Source: Phoronis australis
Taxonomy: Eukaryota > Phoronida > Phoronidae
Assembly: GCA_002633005.1 (NCBI GenBank)
Contig: NMRA01000667.1
Coordinates: 53,793-117,792 of the forward strand
Reading direction: 5' to 3'
DNA: 64,000 bases
Shown: in pieces, positions 12,901-26,300 of the stretch
Position numbering within the stretch: the stretch's first letter is position 1
Layout: every line of letters begins with the position of its first letter
Translations under genes and position numbers: made by a program
Notes under the pieces: model-generated
The model's input: the letters and a program-made list of their open reading frames with translations, nothing else
What the model was told of the DNA's origin: nothing
Database searches by the model: none

Positions 12901-15900
12901 AATCACTGATGAACAATTTGAAACCAAACTAGTGTACTATCTTCCTCAGCACCGAGATTGTTCACACAAGAACAGCATTACCGCGGACATCAAAATACAA
13001 ATATTGGATGTGACCAAACATGAAAGCTTTGGAATAAAACAAATCTAAATATTAATTGCTACTCGCCTTCCACTGACAATCTTCCCATCCGGTTTCCTCT
13101 GTAGATGAACTTTCACAACCCAGCTGGAGTGCTCGCGTAGTGTCATCACACGGCTGGAAGAATACGCGAGCATAAACAAAATGCTTGAAATACGATATTT
13201 CTGTCAGGCACACACATCCAGTCACAGCCCTAACATCTATGCAAAGATGCTGGTAATTTCCACATTACGTAACCAGTAGCAGATCATTATGCTGTTGTAG
13301 GTAGCTTATTGAGCCGCCACAACCAAAACGTATAAAACCGAGATGTATTTGAACACATTCTCCAACTTCACGCTATAGCTATCAGCAAAGAGCTGCTGTT
13401 GAACAAGTGTGCAGATCAGTAACACAGGTAGTTGTCCAGTCAGGTTTTATACATTGTAGCTCGATCTAACTGTTATTGTCACGCACACTAATGAAGCCAT
13501 GGCGACAAGCCATCTACATAGAGAGGTGTACGCAAGGTCAGGGTGTTTATCATAAAGTGAAACATTGCCCACCAGACAAGAAGACACCAAGTGCTAGCCA
13601 TCAACCACACAGACCAGTTATCTGAAAACATCCGTCAACCTAACAGTTACAAGACTAGCTTATTACATGCCTTACAGTTATGCCATGCTTGGCAAGCCAC
13701 TGGGTGTTGACAGTCAAGCATACAAAATAACAGAGCTTTACTATCACACCTACAAATCACCAAGGACTGTCACACAGTGTTACAAGCCAGACAATTCTAG
13801 CCACACAATACAAACCCTACACTAAGTCACAGCCTTTCACCAAACAAGACTCATCACCACACCACAGCACAATGTCCAGAAAGGTCATCCCAGTCACAAG
13901 CTCAACCAATCACATAGCCACAAACACGGACAAGTTCCAGCCACTCAATACAAGCCCCTCCCCTTGTCTGGGTAAAAGCCGTCAATCATACAGCCAGATG
14001 GAGCCATATCCACAGCCAACTGTCGACTGAGACTATCCCACAGAATCACTGACAGGACTAGTCATGCAGTCACTCACACAAATCAGTTGAAGACCTACCA
14101 GTCGCTGGGTGCAAGGCGTCTATCATACAGTCTAATGGAGCCATCTCCACAGCCAGCTATCAGCAGGGACCGGCCCACAGAGTCGCACGCTAGACTAGTC
14201 ACGCAGCTATCTGCGCCTGTCGGTATATCCTGCACCTTCAATTCTTTCTGTACGTCCCACACACGGACCACGCGCACGTCGCCAGAGGCCAGCAATGTTG
14301 ACGACTCTTGTTCCCAGTCGAGCACCAGCCCGGACCCTGCATCAGAAAAATTGTCCAGTATTGAGCTATGCAAACTACAAGAAGAAGAATAAGAATTCAA
14401 ATAAATGTCAGATATAACAACTAAAATTAGAACAATGTTGCCAGTCCAAGTTGTTGTTATTCCTTGAAATTATGCAAATTATGCAAATCTAATCGAGCAC
14501 CACAGAAGACTGAAAAACAATCATTATTATATATACTGTGAAACTTGCACAAGTTGAACATGCCCACGTTGGATTTTCACTTAACTCGGATGAAGTTCCG
14601 CGATTCAATTGTTCTAGCTCAAGCACTCAGCCCTTCACACAATTCAAACTTCACCGCACTCAGATAAAATCTCTCGGTCCGATTCGATCCGACTCATGTA
14701 AGTTTCACTGTGTTTTACTTTTTAAGCTCCTTGAGAATTCATTTCTGCTCAGCTTTACACAAAGTAAAATTAAAACTACGCCATTTAATAGAACAATTGA
14801 TCCCGAAAACTTCCTCTTTTTCTGTTGCCACAAAGAGCATGCAGAGAAATTACGAGAAGATGGTGCATACCCCTAGTTGAAGGCAACATGTCCGATAGCG
14901 CCTGCCAGGCCGTTACCAGAGAAGTGTCTTCCCGATCTTCCTGACAATAGTTACGCCATATTCGAACAGCACCGTCGTCTGCAAAGAGAATTGTATTGTT
15001 GGGGGCCATGTCACATCAAACTCTCAGAACATCCAAGCTTGTCTTGACATCTTGACGACATGGGTTGGGGGATGCACGGTAAAAACACGACTTCAGCGTG
15101 GCACAGTCCACAGGCTTGTACTCAGATCTTAAAGTGTTTAGTCGGTCCCCTATCGCCTTTTATACCGCTTTTCAAGTCGTTCCCAGAACTACCTTAAGTT
15201 GGTGTGACAAGACCCTTAGTGGAGCCTAAGGGGAACTTAATAAGAAATACGGACAACGGTTCTGATATCTCTTTTGGCATTATCCTGATGACTGTTATCC
15301 AATTTCAAAACAAAGTACTTGTAAGCATACCAGTCACTGCAACATCAATTAAAAAATTCTGAAAGGTTCAAGGATAAGCTGGATCACAAGGCCAATAAAC
15401 AGATAGGTCCAAACAGGCAAAATTTACTGACTACTGCAGTGCTTCATGCACACCATTTAAAATTCTTAAAATTCAGACCAATAAGTAATCATCAGGCAGG
15501 CCAGACTTAAAGAAATGTAATATTCACTGGTATAAATTTGAATTCATATTGAATTCCAGAAAAGCCTTGAAAGACAAAGCTAGCATACAAATTACTATCA
15601 CCAAAACATGCCTTTACGTCCTCTTAATTCACGCAAATGTCCAACAGAAAATATCCCCAATCATGAATATTCATCAATAACGCAAAAGATTCTTACCTGA
15701 ACCCGTAAGAAGAAGTGCATTGTCGTGTGGATTGATGAAATGCATGGCAGTGATGCGCGTGTTTCTCTGGTTCTGATTGTTAAAGTAGGATAGCCTAGCA
15801 CCCTGTTCCCACTCCCAGATACTGCAACGAGAACGTCAGTGACAGTACGGTACAGTTTTGTCACGGAGGCTCAGCAGGAGCAAGAGCACCGAATTTTATT

Positions 15901-17362
15901 CACGACTCGACTTCAACAATGACCAATCACAATGCGTAAAATTTAGTTTTGCACAAAGTTTGACCTCAGGCTCAGGGATGATATGATTTGATGCTAGGAC
16001 AGCATTAAAAAAAATTCCATCACAAATTCCCCCCCTGGTTGCCACTCATTTCCCAACTTGCAAATACTATAATCAAATACTTTCCACCATTCACTCATTC
16101 GCCGCCATTTGTAAAGAAATTTATTGCTTTTGGTTCTCGACTCCTGCCGTACAAACTGTCTTGAAGTATTTGCCTAGCAAATCACCTATGTGCCAAACAC
16201 ATAAGCTATTTGCGCCATCAATCAGAACCTTTGATGGAGTATCAGCCCCTGGAGGGAGGGGGGCGCTACAGTGTCCCTGAAGCTCAACGTCACCTCAGAG
16301 TAAAGGAAAATAGCTAAGACAACAGAACATTCCCTGGACGTAGAACTGACTGATACTCAGATTACGGAATGGGAATGAGCTGGGCAGTGTAAACATATCA
16401 ATGGAAGCAACCCAACTATATTGTGGCAGTAGATTGGTTACTCGAGCTGATCTGCTATACTTTTGAGTGACACTCATGTCATGCCACGGAACAGGCTACC
16501 GCAGGGTCGCAATTGATATGCAGAAGTCCATTCAGACAGCCTGAGTGAAAAACCATGTATTGGGGTCTGTGTATACAGCGAGTCCTTAAGGAGTGTTTGA
16601 GTTAGTGCAGCTGTTACTTGCGTATTACGTCAGAATGGCTAGTGGTTGGATATAACGTGCCCAAATTTTGAGAACCAGTTTTCTGCACTGAATAACAGGC
16701 ATGAAACTGGTTCTCAAAATACGGGCACCTTATAATCGACTATTGACTCAGAATAAACGAACTGACAGCAATCCTGGCATATTCTTTCTCTGCATCCAAC
16801 TGCATGACGGTTACACTTGCAAAAGTCTATTTCAAACCTCACAAACATTTTGTTTACCTCGCCCATTAATCATGTCTAATAGACGTTAACATGTCGACAC
16901 TTTCCAACCTTTCTTGTAAGCTAAGGAGTTTCAAATATTCTCCATCAACCATAATTTGCAAATTCAGGGGAGCAGAAACCTGACTCATCCTCAGACCTCC
17001 CCCCCAGCATCCGAAATACCTCCGGTATTTTCGTAGTCTAGCCCCAAATTTCTCCGCGAAGTTGTTCCATTTCTGCAAACATACGAAGTTCAGTCATGCG
17101 GCAAGCCACATGACTTTCAAAACGGAGACAGACTGCACGTATGACTGAAGTTTTACAAGCGTAGATATAAAAACCTCCGCAGGGAAACGTGCGGCTGCAA
17201 AAATACTGATGTACCTGATGCTGTACTCAGCTCCACTATCAACCTACCTCACTGCATCCTTCTCGGCCACGGCCAAGTGAGACTCGTAGGGGTGAAACTT
17301 GAGAACACTGGGAACACCCTGGTTCCTGTTAATGAACACCTGGTCATCGAGTCGATTGAAAC
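9941..17362 (-). CDS. RPTOR: Raptor exons 23-30: C-terminal WD40 propeller
   Basis: Exons 17248-17362, 15697-15821, 14871-14978, 14099-14336, 13067-13153, 12358-12474, 10857-10986 and 9941-10009 encode about residues 1028-1356. The WD40 blades contain [115 protein letters not shown] and, at the end, [16 protein letters not shown] followed by TAA. All acceptors are AG; all donors are GT except that of exon 27, which is GC (13065-13066). The last exon is only 69 nt. The vertebrate protein ends EKRVR at the same place, so the C terminus is complete. Confidence 0.94.
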
Positions 17363-20300
17363 CTGGTCGATGAAGTGATACATTGATAATAGTCAGGCAA
17401 CAGCTAGGTAAGCTATTCAGTTTGAGAACACTATGCCTTTCAACCTTTTGAAATTCAAAGATGCTTAATTTTACAGAAACATTAATAGTGATGAAAACCA
17501 TCCATATTATTCACAAACTGAAGTAACACAATGACTCAGAACAAACAATGCTACTTGAATGTCATAACAGTATTGAGTGACGAAATCCTATATTGTTGCA
17601 AGACTCTACAGTCAATGTAGATTCCGACTAAGCTGACATTGTTTGCCGAGGTTGTAAAAACTAACATTAATTGGTATGTGTAGGAGTCCTATCTCATGAT
17701 GCTGGAGTGAATCGGTAACCAATGACTACACAAAGCCTCACACATTCACTAAGGGATGAGAAAGTTAATGGTCAGGATGAAAAAGTAACGCCTGGTTCGA
17801 AAACACAAGATCTAGTGATATTACAGTTCATCTTTTCTACAATAATCTACGGTTTAACAGGGACTGTAATCAAAATACAGATGCCATTTTGAAGGTAATA
17901 GCCAATTACCAAGATCCCACATTTTGAGAACCAGTTTCCTCCACTGCATGAGGGGCATCAAACTGATTCTCAAAATCCGTGACCCCTGCAAATGACTATT
18001 GCCATTCCGAAGGTAACAAATCTTGTGAAGGATATTTTTTGCCAGATGTGCCAGCCACATCTGACAAAAAATGATGGAACTTGAATATTTTCGTTATCAT
18101 CATTGCTACAGGGCCAGATATAAACAATGACTTAAATCAATCATGATTCTTCAAAAATGCTGCTCACTCTATGCACCATTTTTGTGGAAGTTTCCGCCTG
18201 TTCACGAATGTGAAGAAAGAAGTGCACCAACCCGCTCTCCTCTGCTCCTCCTCTGCATCCCTGCGCACTCTAGCATTCCTTGTAAACCGGTAGTCCCTTT
18301 GACTGTGCGAGACACTCTCTACATCCTGTTCATCCGAGATGCGCATGACTGGCTGGGCAAAGTGCTTGCAGTTCCACTCAAAGAACTCCGTAGCCTTCAC
18401 CAGCGACGGTCGGACCGGTGGATCTTCTTCTTTGGGTTCAATCTTCAAGAAAGACACTCGGGTTAGATTTTAAAAGTTTGACACGTAGCTAAGTACTTTT
18501 AGCTTTTGCGGCAATTCCTCACTTATTTAGTGCAAAAATAATACAAAATTTGTCATTTTTTAATTTTTCAACGGCTGTTTACCATGTTGTAGGCAACGAA
18601 AATTTCACAAAAATGTCGTTTTATGACATTAACATGTTCTACTAATTAAAGAAAACTTAATTAAAATCTCTTGTCGTTGTCTAATCAATCTGCCCAAACG
18701 TCCTGTGAGCACAGACAACTTACTAGAGCTGGTCCCTTGTCAAATAACTTCCTGGACCTTGTGAACTGAGCCGAGTAGCGGAACTGGCCCTGGCTGGGAC
18801 TACTGGAGCCCCTGGCGAGAGACTGGAAGTCACCCGTGTGCGTCTCGCTCCTCGTCATCCCTGTCGACATCATGGAGAAGCCTGATGAGGTAGTGGGTGG
18901 GGTTTTGCTGAAAGACGTCACAACAGGATCGGTCATGTGTTGAACAGGTTGGTCACATGAGTAATTGCGATGTTGGCCATCAACACAGGAGCTTGTAGAG
19001 AATCGAAACATGGGTTCTTAACTGGATTAACAATCACAGAATAAATTTATTCAGCGGTGAATAACAATAGCAAATGTTTGCTTTTCTAGTTATTGGCTGG
19101 TGAGCATCAAAAGGCACCTGCCTCCACCCTGCAACACTGATAAGCTGATAAATACATCCACAACAGTGGGAGCAGAATGAGGCAGCTATAGCAAGATCAC
19201 CATGGTGACGAGGAATGCTTTCATAAACACAATTACATAAGCATACACAAGCGCTTCTTTAGAACTTAAAAAATCGTCAATGCAGACAGATAAAATAATA
19301 GGAAACAGCAAGCATTTGAAGTCGACGACTAGAAACCTTCTTGTTGACCATTTGTTACAAAATTATAAAATGCCGGTTGTATATAGATCACATACGTTAC
19401 TTTACAGTCTTTAATTCCTTGAAATTCACTCTTGAGGACAGACTGGATAAAGATTATAAACGACTACCCGACATTTTAGGCATGAATTCAAATTTTTCCA
19501 GTCGTCGAAAAGGGAGTTATTTGATGATACTTGAAAGAGGTCAACAACGGTTTACAATAACGTGGGATGAACACACTAGTCTTGCATGAGAAGTGGGGTC
19601 TCCTTACACGACACATTACACTAACCTGTAAACCTTGTTTGAAGGACTGACGGGGGCTGAGTGTGCAGGTGAACTGTTGACCATGGTCTTAGGCTTGGCA
19701 GTAAGACTGGCCTGTAACCACGCATATACACGTGCAACTACACAAGTTCTTTAATACAATGTAATAGGGCAGCGGAAGTATAAGAACGATTTGTTTTTGA
19801 ATACCAATCTTGTGGAAAATTCGTTACCAACGGAAATGTCTATGTAAAAAAGGCAAACAAAAATTCAACCTATTTAGTCTCAATTCGTACAAACATCACA
19901 GTTACTGAAGAAAATCATATGTGTAAAGGTAGGACCCTTGAAAAATGTCCGCATTAGGCTTACCTTCGGAACATCACACCTCGCAAATGGTTAATCATAC
20001 TCATTTGAAAATTTCCCAAAATGTTGTTAAGAATCGATCTTAAAATGTGCGAGGGGTTAATATCCAAAACAGGATTTTTATGTTTTTATGCAAACTCAAA
20101 ATTTGCTTATAAGAAATACAAAATAGTTTTCATTTTGAAATTAATGCAAACAAAATTTGGTCAAGTTGTCGATACAGCCGATTTTCTATGAATGTGTTTT
20201 TCTTTTTCACTAAATTTTACTGACAAGACATGGTCAAGTAATCAAATTCAGGGCTGATTCATAAGTCAACAAGAATAAAAAAGAAGACAATATTACTTGA

Positions 20301-23300
20301 TCATTTAAAAACTTTATACACTACAGCTGTCATATATAAACACACGGTGAAATTTTGAACATTTTTTTGGCAATACCACGGGGGTCTGAATAATGAAAAA
20401 ATTGCAATTTCGGCCATTATTTTGTTGGAAAGGGAGGAAACTTTATCAGACATATATTTGACGGAAAAATGAGAAAATAAAATTATCAGTCTTGAAGGAG
20501 TGATATTTGCATGTTTGAAGCTGTAGGCTAATTTTGCTTTTTATTTCAGTCTCACACAAACCAAGTAAGTTACAAACCTTCAAATTGATGGCATTGACCA
20601 GGTTCTTGGTGGTCTCCGTAATGGATGGAAATGGGTCCATCACCAACTGCAGCTGTGTCTTCCAGATCACGTTGTAGCTATTGCCGAACGCCAGTCCACC
20701 AATGAACGACGAGGAACTGCTGACTCGGCGTGTCTTCTCGGCCAGTGGCGTGCTGTCACCGCTGCCCGAACTCTCAAAGCTGCTCCCTCCGCTACTATTG
20801 TAGTTCATCATGGGCGTGAATGCTGTCACATACAGACAGATTTTTCTCAATTAATAAATTTTCGTGGATTTAAAGTGGCACAAAGTCTGACAAGAGTTAC
20901 ATGTGAAGTCCGAGTGTCGAGTCAAGCCAAAGGTGCAGCATTCACCATGCAAGGAGATTCTCGCTTCATCTCTAAGTACACGCCGGGTCATACTGTGGAG
21001 GGGCATTTCAAGAACAAAACGCAAATGCGCTTGTGTGAGTTGAATGCTGAAACCTTTGGCTTAACTCGATACTCTGACCCTAACTCTGTCAAAGTTCATT
21101 AGGCTCTTATTCATAGAGACACTCTTTGAAAGAAACAGTGCTTAGATCACAAATGAACCAGTCCTATAAATAAGTATAATGACAGCATATAAACAATGAT
21201 GAAATGAGCCCAAGCTTAAGACTTCATATTTCAGTACACACTTTCAATTACACTCAAGGACTGCCAGAAGAGACCCTTTTTGAACCCTGCTTTTTCCGCA
21301 AAAAACAGACACTCTAGGCTACACACAAAGGATGCCACACCCCTGAAACTGCAAGGTGGAAATCAGCACTAGTGAAGAATTAAAGACAAAAGTGGAAAAA
21401 CTCGTAGCATTTTAGAGGTCATGACTAGAAGACCAATGTGCAATTCAAAGTGAACTATCTAAGCTCTAAAATTGAAACATGTTATTTCCGTTAGAAAACT
21501 GTGCCCACTGGACAAAAAACTACCTGGCAAACACTCACTTCAGACTAAGTAAGGAATCATCAACCAAGCTATGCCAAGACGGACACGGCAGTGAAGCTTT
21601 TGAGCATGTTAAAATTAAGTCAACCAAACATCAAAGAGTATCAAAGTCACTCTTTCAAACCAGGTGCTTACAAAGCATTTGTTGGTTGTGATGCACAAAA
21701 TGATAAGTGAGACTGACTAACGAACAGTTGTTTTAATAAAATCATGAATCTCGTCGAGGCTTTGTCAAAATTATGACAGAAACCAGACAACAAAAAAATT
21801 AATAAATTATAATTTCAATCAGTTGAAATTTTTGCTTTGAAATTTCAACGATTTTCATCGAAAAGGAAAATCGTAAACTTGTCTGGAAATCTCGTGATGG
21901 TTGAAGTTTGGGTTTAACTCAAGATGTGAATGTGCAAAGGATTGGCATCAAATGAAACGCTCTAGGTTCCAGTCACCCATTCCCAAAGCTGGGTAATTAA
22001 TTCCAGGTGTCACACAACCATGCTAAGCTCATAAAAAAGAAATCACAACCATTTGAAAGGGTGACAACGCAAACTTGGAACAAACACAACTATGTTACAA
22101 CAGCAAAAACGTAATATTCAACGAAGCAGAAGGTACACAAAAAGCAAAAGGTTAGAATTCAAAAGACACGATTTCCAAATTCGTGAAGTGAACACGCCAC
22201 TTGAAGACATTTTACACCCTCTTGGAATAGCAGCCGCAGGATCAACATTCGCAAAGCAAAGCAAGGTATTGCAGGTAAGGCCTCAGGTGAGAACGCAAGT
22301 ACCTGTGGTAGGTGAACTGAGAAATGCCAGGCTTTTTAGATTGGTTTTAGAGCTACTGCGCTTCATGGCCATGTTGGAGGCGGCCATGGCAACGTAAGGT
22401 AGATCCCCTGGAAAACATGGTACACAGTGCAGCCATGGCAACAACACTCAATTCGGGGAAACTGACAGAGCTGCTCTGACATCACCACAGATGTAACATC
22501 TTGGATAGCTGAAGCTGTGAAATGTTGACGTTTGAGTGACTGGTGGAATTTTAAAAAGCAAAACTAGATTACATAATACTGTATTCACTCGGGTGTAAGC
22601 CCACATGCAGGCATGTGCCTACCGCCAAACTTTCCTTTACCGCATGTATTTGTTAGAGTACAAACCTTCCCTTCATACCCAAGAGTCCATGTCAAATCAA
22701 AGTTATCTTTTGTAACATTATGAGGACCAGTGCGAAGTTGCCTCGGAAAACAGTTCCTGACATTATGGTGCATCAACTGATAGTGCGTCGGACAAAACAT
22801 GATTCATGTTCCAGGCAGGGAATCATGACATCTAGCGTACATCATAGCGTCATTGGGACGACCAGTTATAAGAAATTACAGTTTGGACAGCATTGCCAAG
22901 AGAGAGAAAAACGATGGCCTATTTCACGACAACTTCACCAAAAACGACAGTTAAATGAAGAATTTTAATATTTTTGATTAACAAATTTTATTGAAACTTA
23001 CAATTTGTTGTTTTAGTTTGATAAATATTCCGACATAAATCGAAATCACAGACTACTATCGTCAATTCTTACCATAAATGTAACACTGATGATTGACAAA
23101 TGCTTGGAGCCATGTTTTTCCAGTGATGTCATATGCAATCCTTGCATATGACGACTGTCAATCTAGCGAATTTGGACCCACAATTTTCAAATCCTAGATG
23201 AGTTCCTGGCTATAGGTAATCAAGTACTGATCCTCGTAGCATTACACTTCATGTTAACATTTAAGACTTGCGCACCAATAACCAAAATTTCTGTCCATCT

Positions 23301-26300
23301 CTAACTAGATGTCTGCCTCCATTTTTTGGACCTCCCCAAGGGCTTCCACCCGCACGAAAACAGTGTTTCATTAAGTGTTAAGCAAATAAATCCGTATGTT
23401 AGTTTATTAGAAGCTCTAGTGGGCCCAGTTGCACAAAATCCATATGCTAAATAACAATGAAATCTCGTGTCAGATTGTCATTGCTGAACTATGTTTTCGA
23501 CCTCATGCAACGATCAACTTATCCAGCGGACAAGCTTTTAAGATGCTTGAAACCCACCCCATGTAAAATAGGTGTTAGTATTCGCTGAAACTGGTTAAAC
23601 TTCACCATCTACATATTTAAGGTTAGTAAAGACTACGGGCTAGAATCATTGCACAGCCACCATTCTACAACCATTGACTGACCACGCCCTCCCTGCCTTA
23701 TTGTAATAATCATCATAACTAATGAACTTTCAAACACACTACGGACTACAGAAAAAATTGCAAAATGCCACTCAAAGAATTTAGTAGAATAATCTACGAA
23801 CTTGAACAAAGAAAACAAAATGAGCAATGCATGCAATAACTTTACAACAACTTAGCAAATATAAAAAATACAACATTGAAAAGCCACTCACAACAGAAAC
23901 ACATAGCAACAACGCAATGCGTTTGAAATTGTGAAATACGCATCGGCATGCAAAACAGATCAAGATTAAAATGAAAATGAAAGAAATGAAAAAACAGCAA
24001 GATTTGACAAAGGAGTGAAACGGAGACGTGCATACTATCAAATTCTGTATAACCGAAAACTTGCTCCCGAAGTACAATCACTATCATTTACTTGAAGGAT
24101 TATCGTTACTGAAACGTGGGTAAACTCACTTATGATCTGATCATAAGATAACACTACGCATGAACTGTATATTGCACATCACATTTACTAAAAATGCGGG
24201 AAAAAATGAGTGATTAGTCAGGATCTGGCGAGACTTCTGTCACATCCGAGAGAAACATTGTTCCTGTAAGACTACTATATTTCATAACCAAAAATTGACG
24301 CTACTAAAAGTGCTGATAGACGTGTTCTGAAATAACAGTTAATTATCCAAAACAACTCACTTTGTAACTGAAATTTCACAAATGCAGAAGTGAAGGAATA
24401 AATGGATCTGACATGCGCGTTGTCAGTGATGACTCTTTTGGCAAAAGATGTCTCTCTCGTTAGGAACAGATAATCACCAGGACTACGTAGGCTTGGTCAT
24501 TGTGGCTACAAGATGATTTTGTAGTTCTAACGAGATGAAGAGAACAGAAAACAGTGGATTCAGGACACTCGGAAGAGAATCACGTCTAGGACAACGAGAA
24601 CAACGTGAAGCCTCGGAAGGCGTTGTTTACCCGTCGGGGGCGACGCGGACACTACGTGCCACCCACCCTGTGTCACTGCCGACACCGAGGCGGGTGCCTT
24701 CTCCCGCTGACGCTCGTCCTCCATGAACTGCACCGCCACGGCCGAGAACTGCGACTCAAACTGGGCGATGAGACCGCCTAGGGCAACCACCAGCTCCTGC
24801 GGGGAAGATGGATTATTGTCAGTTAAGTGAGACTGCACACGGCACATCTCAAGCACACAACTATTCTGTTGGAGGATGTGCCGGCACTTCAATGGCTAAC
24901 TAAATTACATTTTTGCATTTGTAATAGGAAATGAAATAACTAGAGTTCTGAAACATGGCAAGCTAACATTTAGGTTTTCATGATAGAACTATATCCCGAA
25001 TGAAGCTGTATTTTTGGTGCACTGAACTCCCAAATTTGTGTTTTTTAAATTGCAGATTTTTGCAGCAGGAGTGATGATGGTAGTAGGTTAACACCAGACT
25101 GAGAGGCTCAAAGGTCACTAGGTGGCGTTAGTGAAACATTAGTTCAGCATGTATAAATGTAAGCATCCAGGTACATACATACACCACAACTGCATACATG
25201 CAGGTGAACAACTATCTGGTCTCACTCTATTCACATGACCAAAAGGGAACTAAAGAAGCTTTCTTCACAAACACCACCAAGAGAACATCGGGTCTTCAAT
25301 TCATCGACAAGACTTCCACTTACATGGGATCATCTAAACCCTCGAAATTGGTCAAGTGTTGGAGTCTTAAAAATTGGCGTTACCACTGATGAATCAATTT
25401 TAGAGATTAAAATCGTTAAGATAACTGGTGGGTCAATCACTGTGTACTGTACTTACCTTCTTGACCAATGGACTACCATCCTACAATACAGACACCACCA
25501 CCACCCCCACACTGTGGTCAATACACACGGTCACTGTGTACAGTACTCACCTTCCTGACCAGTGGACTACCATCCTGTGGCACAGTCGCTAATATGACCC
25601 CACACTGTGGTCAATACACACGGTCACTGTGTACCATACTCACCTTCCTAACCAGTGGACTACCATCCTGCGCCACTGACACCAGCATGACCCCCACACT
25701 GTGGTCAATACTGTTAGCGTGGTCACTACGCTCCATACTGTTGTTAATGAATGTTCCAAGGGCATACACTGCCGCAGCTCGCACCTACAACGACAAAGAA
25801 TCACGTTCCTTATAACACCTCTGGTCCAGGGTCCTCCACATTCTGTTTTGCCTCAACAGAGTTACCAGTCTGGATTCTGTAATGCTGTAATAAATTTCAA
25901 AGAACACTGCAACAAGTATGAACTTACAGCAAATTAAGTGCTCTTGGCACACGCTCAGTATATACCTATAACAAGGCTTCGCATACAGAACCCCACAATA
26001 GGCACGCGGACTTTCAAACATGTACTTGAATTTTGCAACAATCCCAAAATTTGATTTTTTTGTTGTGGAGAACACTCTGACCTTTGAACAGACACACAAG
26101 TGCTAAATTGAGTACATTCGTCACCTGTCATACATCAAACAGAGCTCCACCTGCTACAAGTGGTGCAAGTTATGGAATAGATGTCTATTTAAAATTATAT
26201 CAGGAACCTAGGAAGTTGAAGGAAATGAGCGCAGATATTAAATTTGACTGTATCTACACCCACTGCAGGTGTTCATGGGTAAAGGTCAGCCTACCTCTAT

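Noticed and set aside
14087-14392. Plus-strand 101-codon open frame
   Set aside because: It lies opposite Raptor exon 26, whose WD40 motifs and splice signals are clear; the plus frame has no known motif.
18143-18466. Plus-strand 107-codon open frame
   Set aside because: It is the shadow of Raptor exon 22 on the other strand.
22585-22968. Overlapping open frames as a small gene
   Set aside because: Short frames on both strands with no motif and no splice signals placing them in a gene.
24535-24726. Plus-strand open frame over Raptor exon 17
   Set aside because: Its GC content and openness come from the Raptor exon on the other strand.
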